Part shown: positions 1 through 14,515 of the stretch, piece by piece
How positions within the stretch are numbered: the stretch's first letter is position 1
Layout of the letters: the number at the start of each line of letters is the position of its first letter
Assembly: GCF_000275845.1 (NCBI RefSeq)
Contig: NW_006766883.1
Location: 2,191,843 to 2,255,842, forward strand
From: Dichomitus squalens LYAD-421 SS1
Lineage: Eukaryota > Basidiomycota > Agaricomycetes > Polyporales > Polyporaceae
Direction: 5' to 3'
DNA: 64,000 nt
Program-made: the position numbers and the translations under genes
The notes under the pieces: generated by a model
Database searches by the model: none
What the model saw: the letters and a program-made list of their open reading frames with translations, nothing else
Told to the model about the DNA's origin: nothing

Positions 1-855
1 CGGTGGCCGGTGTCTCGTAAGAGGTGATCGTCCGGTCCCGGATACCGCGCCCGTGGACCTGGGCGCATCTCAGATACCGATCGTCCAGCATGGCCCCTGG
101 TGTTGTTGTATTTATCATCTCATCCATACTACTGGATCTATCGCCTTGCTCCATCGTGGCTGGATCTCGGCCTGCTGTCTGTATGTCAGCTGTCCCAAGA
201 CCAAATACACCGATTGCTCGGCTGCTCGATGTACTGACTAAGAGCCCGGTGTTCGCGTCGACGTTCCGCTCCGTCGTCGCTGGCTTACACAATTACACGC
301 TGACATGTGCCCCCGGAATCCCGAAGTCGCACAAGTCTTGTACCTGTGCGTCTGAGAACTGCTAGCGAGCATCAGGCAAGTTTCGTCCCGCGTCGTTCGC
401 CGCGGTACATACTACATTCGTTAAGTCCGAGTTTCTACGTCACCTTCCACTATACTGATATCGGGCGAGTCCATGGGGGTTTTGAGGTCGGGCATAGTCT
501 TGTCTCAACCCCTTGAAGAATGAGGCTGAGACTCGCCTCCATCATCACCGTTGCGCCAGCTGGACCAGACTGACTTGAAGGTTAAAGCAGCCGCAGCTTC
601 GGGAACCGGGGAAACAACAGGGGCAGACGCAATGGTTCTCACGACAACGGCAATGGCAATGCAGACGTATCGTATTAGCAGTGGTATCAGGGCTACAACA
701 GCGGGGTCCGAGCGTAGGGACGCATTACAGCATGACAGTAAGCAAATGTGAAGGGGGGGATTATGACTGTTCAGAATACCCATGCCATGAGTGGGAGAGG
801 AAGCGGGGGGAGGGGCACAGTTGCAGGATTCCAGACGTGATCATCAGTACTGTCG
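1..855. other. No convincing gene; sequence beyond the DOP1 stop
   Basis: I cannot support a gene here. On the plus strand a frame ending with TAG at 676-678 is rich in Gly, Asn and Arg over its last 25 codons and could be the final exon of a gene starting outside the window. On the minus strand the same DNA reads as a hydrophobic stretch. Neither has recognisable family similarity. Confidence 0.3.
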
Positions 856-3800
856 TCACCTGCCCTCAAAGAGGTCTTCGAGCAGGCCGCGTTCTACCGC
901 AGGCCAGTCGACCACCCCTCCACTGTTGTATACGCTCTCGTACGAGGATATGCTCGCCGCAGAGAAGAACGGTACCAGGTCACGGACACTATCAATTTGC
1001 CGAAGGGACTGGAGAAGTGGTCGGCGCATCTGTGCCGCGGTCGCGGAAGGCGTCGGCAGGTGCGATACGGGTGGTCGAGCGTCGCTCTGTACGATGATTG
1101 AGTAGTGAAGTCTTGACGGAATGCCCATTAGTCCCTACCTCTGGAATCGGAAGAGCCCCCACAACTTCAGCCAGCTGGTCTAGCAAGGCTTCCGGTGACC
1201 AGTCTTCAGGGCGGTAGACGGCGTCCACAGTGTCTGTGATGAAAATCCATTGATGTCTAAGGTGAATGTTAGTTCAAGGTCGAAGATTGTGTGCGTCCTG
1301 GCATGCTTACACCTGGAACTCCTCGGTTTGAAGCACGAGCAGTACGTCCAGCAGCTTGCTTGCGGAAAGTATGAGGCCGAGTTCTTCGGAGCCGTCGCTT
1401 GGTGGGCTGACGAGTATGCCGTCGAAAATACGGTACTGAAGATAGGCGGTCACGATATTGCCCTATAATCGAACTGGTTTCCGCTTACCAGCTCCGTCAA
1501 GATGACCGGCCAGAAGCTCGACAGATTGTGCGGGGAGAGCCGACATAGCAGCACGCGTACACAGAGGAACACTTCGCTCTGGACGATCGGCGCGGTAACA
1601 TTGCGGAGGGTGTCTACCAGCTTCTCCTGGATGCTAGGCAGCGAAGTCAGGAAGTGATTCTTCTCTGCCGACAGAATCACGTAGGATAGCCGCCGCAGGT
1701 TCAACGAACGCAACAGCATCTCGTATTCACGGTTTGTGAAGATGTTTGCCGACGCCGCTGTGGTAATTTTGCCTTGAAGAGCTGTCAGGACGCATCACAT
1801 GTGCATTGGACGAGAGAAATTGTCATACCAAGCAGTTCGGCTAAGGCAGTCCTGTCGGTGTCAAAGAGTGCCTTAATCATCGGCATCCACTTCTCTCCTG
1901 CATCCGCTGTCGAATTGAAGCATCTGTTGTCGTTGAGACAGTCCGTGACTGGTGCGCGCCATGCTTTCACCGCAACGTTGATCTTTGTCATCTCCCGAAT
2001 GATAGCGACAAGGTCTTCCTCAACATCCAGTGGCCTCCGGGTAATGGTCATCATCAAGAAACTCACAATCATGAACCACCATACCTTGCTTTACCCTTAA
2101 GAGCGGGGGTTATGATGTTGTAAATGATCTGATTGCAGGCCGCCAGAATCTTGTCCGGATCGATCAGGAATTTGCGCAAACTAGGGAGTGCGTCTGAAGC
2201 AATGTACGAGTTGACCTTGAATATGTCAGCACTTAATGAGGGACAGGGAGACCTCGACTAAATGACATACTTGCTGAACGACATCTGTGCTGTACGTGGG
2301 CCTGACAGAATCGGGTAGCGGTAGCGAAGTTGAGCTTGCGCTTTTCTCGTCCAGTCCCGTTCCCGTGACTGTGAGATGATATGAGGTTCCGACACCAGTT
2401 GCATATTGATTGACAACCTACCGCGAAGGGTAGGCGTAGGCGAATCTCTGCCATTAGCGACGAGGTTGTCACGCTGTGTCCTTCGAATCCACGATCCGGA
2501 CTCGACGGCACGACCAGACAAAACGCAGATATCGAGAAGCTTGCCGTATGTCTCCTGCATATCCTTGCGTACGCGCTTGTCATCCAATGCTGTTGTCTGG
2601 GAAACTTTGTCCGCCAGAACGGTGAAGCATCTGAGGTCGTTTGGTTAAACCTGCAAAAGGCTGGCACGGATGAGGGATAACATACTTCAGTGCAGCGAAG
2701 GCTTGTGGTCGGAAGTCGCGCATAGAGACGAGCAGATCCTTCGCCAGCTGTAGGAACCGATTCCATACTTGCAAGGCCAACGGTCCTTCCAAGCGCTTCA
2801 TGTACTGCTCAAGGAAATCGAACAACGTTATCTCGAGCCTGCGATCATCGTGACGATTAGTGATATGGGTAACCGGTCGTGTACATCACTTACAAATCCG
2901 CGAATGCCACAGTTTTCTTAGTTCTTTCTGACAGCCCCGGTGTACGACATGAAATGCTCTCGCATAACATGTGCACTGCATTCTGCGCACTGGAAGTGAG
3001 CACGTCGACGAGATCGTAAGCCGCTGACGTCTCAGCTGTCTCCGGCCGGGCCTTACGAAAGGTCAGACAAAGCGCAGTCAAGTCATGGACCACACGCACC
3101 GCAACCTGCTCCTGCCAGCAATCAATCACAGCCTCCAAGACCTCGGTAGAGTGAGCGCGGAACAGATGCTCCAGAACACGCCTACTCCGGTTCCGTGCGC
3201 GGGTGTAGATGAGAGCCAGTGATTCCTCTCTCGAAGCCCATTGATTATCCTGAGGAATCACAAGCCTATCCCACATAGCATATAGCACCCGCACGGCATT
3301 ATGGAGACACCGGTTATCAGAAGACCTTGCCTATAAGAGAATTTGTCAGAGAGCAGATTCATTCCCCCATACAAACGAACTGACCAAGGAGGCATCGTCG
3401 GTCGCGGGAGAAGCGCCATCGGAGCTAAAGACATTAGAGACATAGCCCAGCAAGCCACTGGACTCCTGTGCAACCTTATCTGCTCCCTGTTGATCGTCTT
3501 CAACGAGCTGCTCTCCGGCCGTACGCGTCATACTGAGTAGCGATAGCCGCTCCAACGCAGTCAGAAGCATCATGAAGTCAGCGTCCGTAGTGTATGAAAA
3601 GATGTCGTCATCTCGAGGACCATCAGCTGAAGCATCCAGTATCTCCGTAAGCGCTAACCGCAGTTGCCTGCATACGCAGTCTGTCAAGGGTGAGACGACA
3701 GCTTTCAACGTCTCCTTGAAGTGCGGTACAGTCATTAGGATGAAGTCTAGCCAATGCTGCAGAAGCGACCTGTTGGAGGGGATAGATATGCCATCGACCA

Positions 3801-6800
3801 GCGTCTGGACCAGTAGCGGATGCACGGCATGCGCCTGTTTGCTGTACGCAGTGGGCGCATCTTGAAGGCTGATGGTGTCGGCCGCTCGCTCAATTTGCGC
3901 CGCCGAGTTACGGCCCTCGGAACCCGCGATGGAAGCGACGATGACGGAATGCAGGAGGTGAAGCAATTTGTTCTGCAGGTCTAACCTCCCGGTGTGGACG
4001 CAGAAGAATAGCTTCTGCACTACCGCGGACTCCAAAGACTGGAGCGTCACGAGATCGACCTCGCCGCGGGCTACAAGCGCTTGCAAGAGTTCCACTGCGA
4101 GATTTTGCGCAACCATGTGATACGGTTGCATGGTGGGTACTAGGGACGCCTTTGGCTCCGATTGCAAGATCCTGTGACGCCGATGAGTGGCAACGGTCAA
4201 AGAAAACGTCGTAAAACATACCTGATCAGCAGTTGAGACACGATGATATCCATATAGGTCGCATCGGGAAAGGTCGCGCTGACTTGAATCGCATGGGGTT
4301 TAGGCACGTCAACTATGAATTGAACCCGTGTTGAACGTACCAGTCTGCAGTCGTTGGAGCAGTGCGCCGTGTAACGAGCGGCTGATCGGTGTAGTACGGG
4401 CAACTCTGCTGAAACCGAGGCCGCCGAATTTGACGACGGAAAGGAGCGTCTCGAGGACGTAGTTCACATAATGCTGGTCGAACGGTCGCTCGTAGGTGTA
4501 TCCCTGCAATTGCTTGCCCTTCAGCTCTGTAGTCGATGGTGCGTACCGGACATTAGGGTCAAACAGGTCGAACAACATTGGGTCTAGCACGCTGTGAGAA
4601 AATGAGAGATCACGTTCACACTTGCGCACAAGAGCGTACCGTAGGTAGGACTTCAGGCTGCAACGCATCCACGTCTCGCCTATCCGTCTCAGCTTGGGAT
4701 CCTCACTTCGAAGTGTCTCCAACACGCTCATCATTGGCACCTTTAGGTGAACACCGGGCAGCATATTGTCGTCTAGATTGACATTTCAGTGACAGAGTAC
4801 ACGGTAAGGACAGCAGAGTTGTACCCGTTAGCCTCCACAGGACTCCGAACGCTTCGCAAGCATCCTGAAGCTCGTCGGCTGGACGGGCGGACAGGCTCTG
4901 AGCAATCGCAGACTCCACGTGGGGTTGACTGCTCAATCGCTCTAGCGACCAAATGAGATTGACGACACGGGCGTGGTAGGCCGTATATGAGGGGCGCAGG
5001 TACCGGAGGAGCTGAGACCCAGTCAGTGAAAATACAGAGCGACCACGGGACTCCTAGAGACATACCACATTGACTACCGTCTCGATATGAGATCGCCTAC
5101 TCAGGGAGAACGCGGGCTCTAATCGCTCCGTCTGGTGGATCTTGATCGCCGCCGTAAGAAAGCGATCCACGATGGTGAAACTGACATTCTATCGCTCAAA
5201 TATTAGAGACCATGCGTGTGAAACATGGCAAGACAAGCGAACCTTTTCTTGGAGACTTTGAAGCAAAATCGACAGCCAAGAAGTGGGTTCCCATTTTGTA
5301 ACGAAGACTGTATCCGTCTCCTGGTCAAGCCGACCCACGAGCATGTCGAGAACAGATAGAGAGGAGAGTAAGATGTCGCGCAACGGTCGGTCCTTGTCAC
5401 CAGTCAGGAGAACCTTTGCAGGGACGGTGCTCAGAGAGATGATGTCCTCGAAAGCGGTGACAAATGGAATAGCTGAGCGCTTCGATGCTTCTGGCAGAGC
5501 ACTATCGTCCAGGTTGATATCATAGAAACCGCAAGCAAATGAGACCGCATCCGAGTCTGTCACTGAAGATCGTTTTTGACGCAATGATGGACGCGACTTA
5601 AGTGCGGCTGGAGGGATACGAGTCAGAATCTCGAGCTCCAAAGCCAAGGCATCCAAGACGACCGGCAGCTTTGCAGTGTTGCCCTGGATGCGCGCCTTAA
5701 ACAAATCTCAGTCACACAAACTCCATACGAAACATAATTGCTTACAACAAGAAGGCCGAGGATGGCGGTGAACACAACAGGAAGGTGGATGGTCTCGATT
5801 TCCTCGTCATGTACGTGGAATGTTGCCAGTATGTACTTGACCATCCCGCAGCCCTATGAATAGTATACTTGAAGCGTTGTCGAACAAGTGGTCCGCAAAT
5901 AAATTCACCTGACTCGACCCTTGGCCGGAATTGAGGTCTGCCATAACTGCGACAAGCAGTCGATTCCAGAGCGCATGCTGCTCAACAGCCTCGTATAGGG
6001 TGCTTCCTGTCATCTTAAGCTGAATCGACGTCAATACTGGAATCACGAGATAGGATATGATGAAGCCAAAGACATACATCGTCACCAGCATCAGGACCCG
6101 ACTCTAAGGCTTTCCGAAGCGCCTTGAAGGCGTCGTAGACCAGGACCTCGGTGAGGGGCAGCCCAACTTCCCATTTATCCAAGAGTGAGATAAAGATCTT
6201 AAATGGTCGTGATTGAGAATACTCCGGTGAGGGATTGAACATCTCTTCCTATACAAAGTCAGTAAACGCGCGTCGTGCTTCGGAGGAGTAGCCATCACCC
6301 TCAGCGTCGATCGTAGGAGCTCCAAGGAATGTTGCTTGTAGTATTCGATCTGTGCCTGACTGCCTTCCACCGGACCTAGAAGCCATGCGAACAACCTTCT
6401 GTTCAGGGCCAGGTCTCTGCGCAGAACTACGCTTGTAGCTGCGCGCATGAGGATAGCGCGATCGTCTGCCTGCGCCTTCCTCACTGCGACACCGTCAATG
6501 CGCAACGACTGCAGCAGAATGTCCAAAGCGCCACGGCGGACGAGTAGGTCGTCATCTTCCAGTGCAGCGGCAAAAGCCCTGATCATCAATCCTATGTCGT
6601 TGCCCACAATCGGTGTGATGTCTATGTTAGAGAGACGCGTGATGAGCGACTGTGGCATCTAAGGAGGACCTGCGTGGGATTACCTTCGTCTGCTTTGAAC
6701 GGCGGCAGTCTCCTTGACAGGTAGCATAACGAAGTTCCTCGTGCGCGTGTAGTCGTGAGCATTACAAGCCAGATGTTCTGGAAGAAGAAAGACTGGGATA

Positions 6801-7655
6801 TTGTGCCGGCCAAACGATCTAACAGCGCAAGAACCTGTGTGGAGTCCGTCAGACTCTGATGATGGGTAAGGGACCATTTATGGCGTGCCTTCTCGAAGTA
6901 TTCCCCTGTCTCCTCCTCCAATCCCGGCAGTAACGCGAGGATGAAGGATTTCATGACCGGCCGAAGACCAGCTTGTAGCGGGAGGTAATGTGTGTCGAAG
7001 AGATTGAGGACAGTGGGCTTGACGGCGGTCGCGGCGTACTCAAAGAAAGGGAATAGCCCAGACGACCATAGTGCCAGATCGCGTTGCAAGCCTTCGGACT
7101 GCGTGACCGTTTGTTAACAATCGTTGAAGACAAGAATGGTTAATACGCACCCCTAGGACCGCAAGGATATGAGAATACACGTCCAGGGCCCTCTGATGCA
7201 CTCCGTTCGGCAACGCGGGGTTGAGACATTGCGCCAGTCGTTTGGCCACGACTAGTTTGCGCGGTATCTCCTTGAACTGCTGATATGATTGAAATGTCTA
7301 GACAACCAAATGCTCAGTCGCATGAGACAGAGGCAATAAGTCTGCATGCGCACCTTGAGCAGCTGTTTCAGAAACGAGATGAAGTCCGCCCACTCCTGCA
7401 CGTTATCGAATGAGGCCAGGCATTTCTCCACCTGCTGCGTGTATTTCTTGTACTTCGGATCCGCAGCGTATCCAGGAGGCGTCGAAGCTGATCAACAGAC
7501 GTTGAGCGAGAGCTTGTCTAAGCTGCCGCGCGCGGCTCATGTATATATTTCAATAATGCACGGAACTCACTGCCATCTATACCTCTCAACGCGTACCACG
7601 GAGATCGTTTTGAGGCCTCACCGACGCCAACCCTAGGCGAACTTGCAGCAGACAT
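856..7655 (-). CDS. DOP1: Dopey family protein DOP1 (endosome-Golgi trafficking scaffold)
   Basis: This is a large peripheral membrane protein of the Dopey family. In yeast Dop1 works with Mon2 and the flippase Neo1 in traffic between endosomes and Golgi. The N-terminal Dopey domain is unmistakable: DPKYKKYTQQVEKCLASFDN followed by the block KRLAQCLNPALPNGVHQRAL near 7,200. The conserved C-terminal domain is seen at 1,450-1,720 (LRRLSYVILSAEK, then a stretch with FLCVRVLLCRLSP), and the last exon ends LLEDLFEG before the stop at 856-858. The first intron has a GTGAGT donor near 7574. More than ten short introns break the reading frame. I chose the ATG at 7655; an in-frame ATG at 7763 would add 36 low-complexity residues. 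The total is roughly 1,700-1,900 residues, normal for the family. Internal exon limits are not all resolved. Confidence 0.93.
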
Positions 7656-7995
7656 AGCTGGCAAGTCGTTCGCGAGCCACAAGGATGGAGAGAGAGGAGA
7701 GGACGAGGGATGAACAGACGATTGCTGCCGTGAAGCTGCCAATGCGAGCGGGCGCAGTGACACCGCGCGCGTGTCCCTTACAGCACCCGTCGGCGGCTAC
7801 TTTCGCGTGGCGATGACGAGCACCAACATGTGGCTTGGCGATCACAGTACAACTACTGCGGATCGAACCTCGAATATTGTACACGACATCGTCTGCAAGG
7901 CAAACGATGTCAAGCTGGCATTACACGATGATACAGGTACAACTGGGCACTATCTGACGGTCTACAGTCCAAGCGAGAGGATTGCCCGAGTACGT
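7656..7995. other. Intergenic: DOP1 5' region and Ies4-like 3' end
   Basis: This 340-bp spacer holds the presumed promoter and 5' UTR of DOP1 and the 3' UTR of the upstream minus-strand gene. I see no TATA box and no open frame with protein-like content. Confidence 0.5.
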
Positions 7996-9359
7996 CTAGG
8001 GAGCAGCAGGTAGAGGAACCACAGGGACCGAAACAACTGGAATATCCAACGAGGGGGTGCTAGGCCCGCTGCCGCGCTTTTTGGAGAGCTGCGCAGAGAT
8101 ACTGTCTGGAAGTGCAGAGCCCGCGCGAGAGGACGCAACCGTAGACGCGTGGTCCGCCACATTGTGTCTTGCACCTCGTCCCCGACCGCGACCCGTTCCA
8201 GAAATGGAGACAGAGGAGAGCTTAGGTAGCGAGAGACCGGCAGCAGAGAGGCCGTCAGCGGCGGCGCTCTGCGCGGCGGCTTGGGAGGCAGCAACTGCAG
8301 CCGCGAATTCGGACTCCTTCTCACCCACCCATGACCTAACGAACCAACGGCCTCCTGCTATGCCACGGACTTCGCGGTTGACTTGTCGCCACTTCCGTAC
8401 ATGCTTTCCGCTTTTGTCGAGGGGGATCACCGGGGCGAAACCTGTCCCAATCTTCGGTGGGGGTTGGACGGGGAACGGCTTGGATGGAAGGGGGTAGACG
8501 GGAAGCGGTACGCCGTCCAATGGGGCGTCATCGATGATAGGGTGCGGGTGTGGGATGATGGAAGAGAGAGGAATGTCAGGCTCGGGAGAGCCGTCGTGTG
8601 GGGCTGGAGATGAAGCAGCTGTCCCAGCATACGCTACAAAAGGCGGATTCATTAGCGACCGGATGAAGTTGCCCAAGAACCACACCTACCTTCACTCACG
8701 CTCTCTGCATCTGCGTCCTTGAGTATGTTGACTGTGCCCTTCACACTGGGCCTGGTAGAGGGTCAATGCGTGACCGTGAAACAGTATGCACTGACGTACT
8801 TTGATGCCTTCTTGCGAGCACCACGCTGCGTTGAACCTTTGGAAGGGCCCGGCTTCTTTCTTCCAGTAGGCTGAGACAGCGCACTACCACTTGCGGCAAC
8901 ATTGGGATCGAGGACTTCCGCGCGGATTTCTGGGGCCGAGATTACTTCTAGAGACGTAGGTTCAAGCCCAATCATACCGGGCGCAAGAACCGGCGCACCA
9001 GCACGTCCGCCGCCTCGTCCTCGTCTACCACCTCCGCGTCCTCTTCCAGCTCGGCGGCCGGGCGAGCCTCTTGGTGGGGCGGTCACTTGGGGCGGTATTG
9101 CGCGAGCCGGCCGGGCGACCTCCTCGTCATCATCGTCAATGAGTTGGTCCTCCTCTTCGTCGTCTTCTTCGTCTTCGTCTTCGTCATCGCTGTCTCCGCG
9201 ACCGTGCTTACTAGATACAGAGCTGGCTTTCGAGCCCTCGCCCTTGTCTCCGACAAGCAGTTTGACCCTGAATTTCGACCGAGCGGGATTCGGCTCTGGA
9301 GTGGTGTCCTCCCTTAGTGTAGAGATTTGAGGGGCGTCCATGTCAACATCTTCGGTCAT
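7996..9359 (-). CDS. Probable INO80 complex subunit Ies4-like protein
   Basis: There are three exons. Joining across two introns (donors GTACGT near 8802 and GTAGGT near 8691) gives about 440 residues. The N-terminal half is acidic (a run of Asp/Glu at about residues 55-75) and then carries an RGRGGG-type Arg/Gly region. The C-terminal half has a short conserved-looking block, IPLDKSGKHVRKWRQ, followed by REVRGIAGGRWFVRSWVG. This recalls the single conserved motif of the fungal INO80 subunit Ies4, in which a Gly-Tyr-x-Val strand is followed by an aromatic Trp segment. An Ala-rich helix and an RGRGRG stretch follow. If the call is right, it is a nuclear chromatin-remodelling subunit. The family assignment rests on one short motif. 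What is certain is a nuclear-type, low-complexity, charged protein. It is divergent with the ATP synthase subunit e gene. Confidence 0.6.
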
Positions 9360-9786
9360 AGTGGACTGTTAATACAGGACGGGGAACAACGCAGAGATGA
9401 GCAAAAGAGTAGACGTGAGAGAGTGTGCACAGCGTTAAGGTTAGGGAAGCAATTGAAAGTGGACCTGTAATACAGTGCACCCGATTCGCAGCGCGTCTGT
9501 GGCCAGGAGTTCGTGACGCGCCTCCGCCTACAAGCGCCCCCGGACACCCTCCGCGCACAACGCCGGAGGTAGCGTATTACGTGAGCAGACATCCTATTCC
9601 TTCCGTCCAACGTCCCCCTCAACGTAGGCAACGCTACGCCTGGGCTCACACACCCGTTTCTCTTCCTTCCCTGGTGAGTGTATCAGGCCTATATGCTCAA
9701 GACATTTGCGTGCTGATATGCTGCTCCATTGTCACCTCATAGGCAACACTCCTCCCTCCGTTACTCCTCAGGATAACTCGGTCGGA
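9360..9786. promoter_or_regulatory. Divergent promoter region, Ies4-like and ATP synthase subunit e
   Basis: A 427-bp spacer lies between two head-to-head start codons, so it must contain both promoters. I recognise no clear TATA box or named regulatory site. Confidence 0.5.
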
Positions 9787-10216
9787 ATGGCTTCCACCAC
9801 AGTCAATGTATGTCGCATAGTTATCGTTCTTAACAAGTCATCTCGCAGGGCTGAAGGTTGACTGATCACAGGTTGTGAGGTACACCGCTCTCCTGGGCGG
9901 CGTTTTCTACGGCATTGTCCACCGCCGTTCACTACAAAAGGCACACGACGCCGAGGTCAAGCACCACGCCATCCACGAGCGCGAGCATCTGATTGAGGAG
10001 GCGAAGGTGGCATGGAAGAAGAAGCAGGAATCCAGCAAAGGCGGTGGTAAGCACCCTCCCTCCATATACTTCCCTCGTACTTGCTACCTGCCCCTACCGT
10101 TGCACTTGTGGCCATGACTTTTCTCATTTTCCTTGTTCTTAGTGGTCACCAACCCTGAAGACCCCAACTTTGACTTGGAGAAGCTGATCGCGAAGTGGGA
10201 GTCGGATTCAAAGTGA
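9787..10216 (+). CDS. ATP21: Mitochondrial F1Fo ATP synthase subunit e
   Basis: Three exons (9787-9807, 9872-10046, 10143-10216) encode 89 residues, the usual length for subunit e (Atp21/Tim11). The protein begins MASTTVNVVRYTALLGGVFYG, with a single N-terminal membrane helix carrying a GxxxG-type spacing (GGVFYG). In the family this motif drives dimerisation of the ATP synthase in the inner membrane. The rest is a charged helix rich in Lys, Glu and His (HAIHEREHLIEEAKVAWKKK), and the end is LEKLIAKWESDSK. Reading frame and splice signals (GTATGT, GTAAGC donors) agree. Atp23, which matures and assembles Atp6 of the same enzyme in yeast, is encoded 6 kb away on the same strand. Confidence 0.92.
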
Positions 10217-10759
10217 CGTGGACGTTGTCTGTACATCTCTTTCACTTAGAATGCAGGTCTATTCCAGATACGGCGTCCCGACACTTAGAGCCTACTGAAG
10301 GCTTACTGGGACTCAAGCGGCTGGTCGAGCATCTGTTGCTACGCATCCGTATGTTAGCTCCTGTGCTGGCGGTCGTTATGTCGCCTCGTAATGCATGTCT
10401 ATGTTCTGCTAGTTGCTAGCTTCACTTGCAAACGCTCCGACACCGTTCGCCGTTGGTACTTGATCCATAGATAAGGTGTGTGCGTGCTCTCATATGACAA
10501 GCCACACAGGCTGTCTCTCGCGCATCGCCAGGGGACTGAGAACCTCAGCACGGCGTGATATGTGACGTGTACGTGACGTACCCATGGAACGCGTCTGTGA
10601 CGCGACGCGAACGCCGAGCAGGGAGGCCTCAGTCGTGCTTCCTTGTTCTCTCCAGCCACCCACCTCCTCCACGTTATTACTCCTCAGAGCATCCCCCTTT
10701 CCTAGCTTCCTTGGGACGCCTATAAATTTACTTGCTCTGAGCCAAAACACTGAGGCATC
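10217..10759. other. Intergenic between subunit e and HAT2
   Basis: This 543-bp spacer holds the 3' UTR of subunit e and the HAT2 promoter with its TATA box near 10721. No other gene is seen. Confidence 0.5.
10721..10727 (+). promoter_or_regulatory. TATA box of HAT2
   Basis: TATAAAT lies 33-39 bp before the ATG at 10760. It is a canonical TATA element on the sense strand, and its short distance implies a very short 5' UTR. Confidence 0.5.
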
Positions 10760-12618
<1,859 letters not shown>

Positions 12619-12883
12619 AGACACTAGCATGTCGTAATATCTGGATTGTGATTACTCACCTATCTCCCCGACTTTTGCTGTCGGCAACGTTGTGTAGCTT
12701 CAAGGACATCTTTTACCCTCACCCAAGGGACCGCTTGGCATCGGTTTCCCAGAGATACAGAGAGAGAAGAGCAGATATGAATTCCTCACGAACGACTAGG
12801 TTGAGCGACATAAGTTACAGCCAGCCTGTTATACAACGAGCTTGTCTCGTGCCAATGCGCGTGCGCCCTCCATGATAGCATGG

Positions 12884-13212
12884 TCACAGGAAGAATAGAC
12901 GGAGGAGCTCAAAGATCACTATGAACCAGACCAACGGTCGATCGGCGCGGGACATCAAGGAAAGAAGAAGACTTGGGACGCACCTCCACCCAATACAACG
13001 AACAAGATGACACCCAAAGCCCAAAGACTGATCGGGCTTCGTTTTGAGAGCCTCTCCGCGCGGGAGGCCTTGACAGGGTTTTTGCCAGCGCGAGCCTTCT
13101 CCGCAAATGCGTTATTCCTCTTACGGAGCTCGAACTCGGTCGGCTGTCACGGAGCAGCACGCGTCAGTGACATCTTGATCGCAGACTCAGGTGCGCATAA
13201 ACTACGAACCAT
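12884..13212 (-). CDS. RAMP4/SERP1/Ysy6-type stress-associated ER protein
   Basis: This is a tail-anchored ER protein that associates with the Sec61 translocon and is linked to protection of membrane proteins under ER stress. After splicing it has 65 residues: PTEFELRKRNNAFAEKARAG, KNPVKASRAE and KRSPIS, then a C-terminal membrane helix (LWALGVILFVVLGGVIFELL) ending RLFFL. The last intron (donor GTGCGT) joins G to TG-ATC and restores VIFELL. The first exon appears to be only the ATG at 13210-13212, spliced with a GTTCGT donor to an acceptor 66 bp later. The nearer ATGTCACTGAC is out of use because a stop follows, and it is better read as the branch point (CTGAC) 18 nt before the acceptor. The gene is divergent with the BMT5-like gene. 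Confidence 0.85.
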
Positions 13213-13451
13213 GTTAAAGTGTGTGCGGCGTAATGCAAGAGTGGGCTAAGGAGCGACTAGGAGATGGGACGGGCAGGAGAACAGAGCGAGGGCCTGGATA
13301 TTTGAACAGACGTGTCAGATGCCTGCAGCCACGTCGCTGGGCGCGTGGCGGATACTCCGGTGTTTGTCTTTGTGTACCAAAGGCTTCCCTTTCTAACATA
13401 TGCAAATAACGCCTAGCCAGAGCGCTTAATGCTTTGCACTTGACCTCGATC

Positions 13452-14515
13452 ATGCCGAAGGGCGGCAAGAAGACTTCGCTCAAAGCGGCACTGTCCTCAC
13501 AGCAATCGCGCCTGAAGAAGAAACAGGAAGCGGCTCGTGCAGCCCAGCACGCTGAACGAGCCAAATCAGGTCCGCAATCTAAGGGGAAGGGCAAAGCTAC
13601 CGCTCCCTCTCAGGCTCGCCCAACAATCCCCTTCGGTCCTACTGACAGCATTCTGTTGGTTGGCGAGGGCAACTTTTCGTTTGCGCGGGCGCTTGTTATA
13701 TCCCCTCCCGAGTCCCTGCAGTATCTCCCGCCTTCTAACGTCACTGCCACCGCATATGATACCGAGGAAGAATGCTGCTCAAAATATCCAGACGCCGCTG
13801 AGATCATTCGAGCACTCCGTGAAAAGGGCGTCGGGCTCCTCTTTAGCGTCGACGCCACAAAGTTAGACAAATGTCCTCCTTTGCGGGGCCGTAAGTTCGA
13901 CAGGATAGTCTGGAACTTCCCGCATGCTGGTACGCCAGCGGTCGTCCCTTCGAAGTGACGGTGCTGACCTGTGCTTTTGAAGGGAAAGGAATTACGGACC
14001 AGGACAGAAACATCCTCTCAAATCAGGTGCTCCTGCTCGGCTTTTTGCGCTCTGCCGCTCCTTTCCTGGCGTCAGGCCCTATACCAGTAGTTCACAAACC
14101 TCGTAAACAGAAGAGGGGATCGGACGACGAAGATTCCGGTGATGACCAAGAGAACGCCGACACATCAAACATAGACACAGCGCGAAAGGCCCGTGGCACT
14201 ATTCTCGTTACATTGAGAAACGTTGTGCCATATACTCTGTGGTATGCACCTCATGTATTTCGGCTCGGCGGTCGTCTGAAAATAGTGCTCGACAGGGACC
14301 TGCCCAGACTGGCCAAAACCCCTCCTCCATCGACATCGACATCGACTGGGCAGAAGTCAAATCCAAAATATATCCAGCTGCGTTCCTTTGTGTTCCATCG
14401 GAGCATATGGACGGGCTACGAGCATCGGATGACAAAAGGAGAGAGGGCTCACGGACAAGGGAAGACTGGAGAGGGCGGTGAAGATCGTACATGGGAGTTC
14501 TGCTTACAGGACTAA
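13452..14515 (+). CDS. BMT5: 25S rRNA (uracil-N3)-methyltransferase BMT5-like (DUF2431)
   Basis: This is a nucleolar S-adenosylmethionine-dependent methyltransferase. Yeast Bmt5 makes m3U2634 in 25S rRNA. The N terminus is Lys-rich and basic (MPKGGKKTSLKAAL). It is followed by the Rossmann motif I ILLVGEGNFSFARAL, typical of DUF2431 proteins, then the segment TAYDTEEECCSKYP and the FDRIVWNFPHAGKG motif. That motif is reconstituted across the first intron (donor GTACGC, acceptor TTGAAG). A second intron (GTATGC...GACAG) interrupts PYTLWDLPRLAK. An acidic insert (SDDEDSGDDQENAD) precedes the last strands, and the C-terminal part carries FHRSIWTGYEHRMTKGE. The product is about 320 residues. Family identity is strong; the exact modified base is inferred. 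Confidence 0.88.

Noticed and set aside
594..678. Gly/Asn/Arg-rich plus-strand tail as the last exon of a gene
   Set aside because: No supporting upstream exon or family match within the window, so not called as a gene.
8057..8497. 146-codon plus-strand ORF
   Set aside because: Antisense to the Ies4-like gene, which has in-frame splicing and a biased composition.
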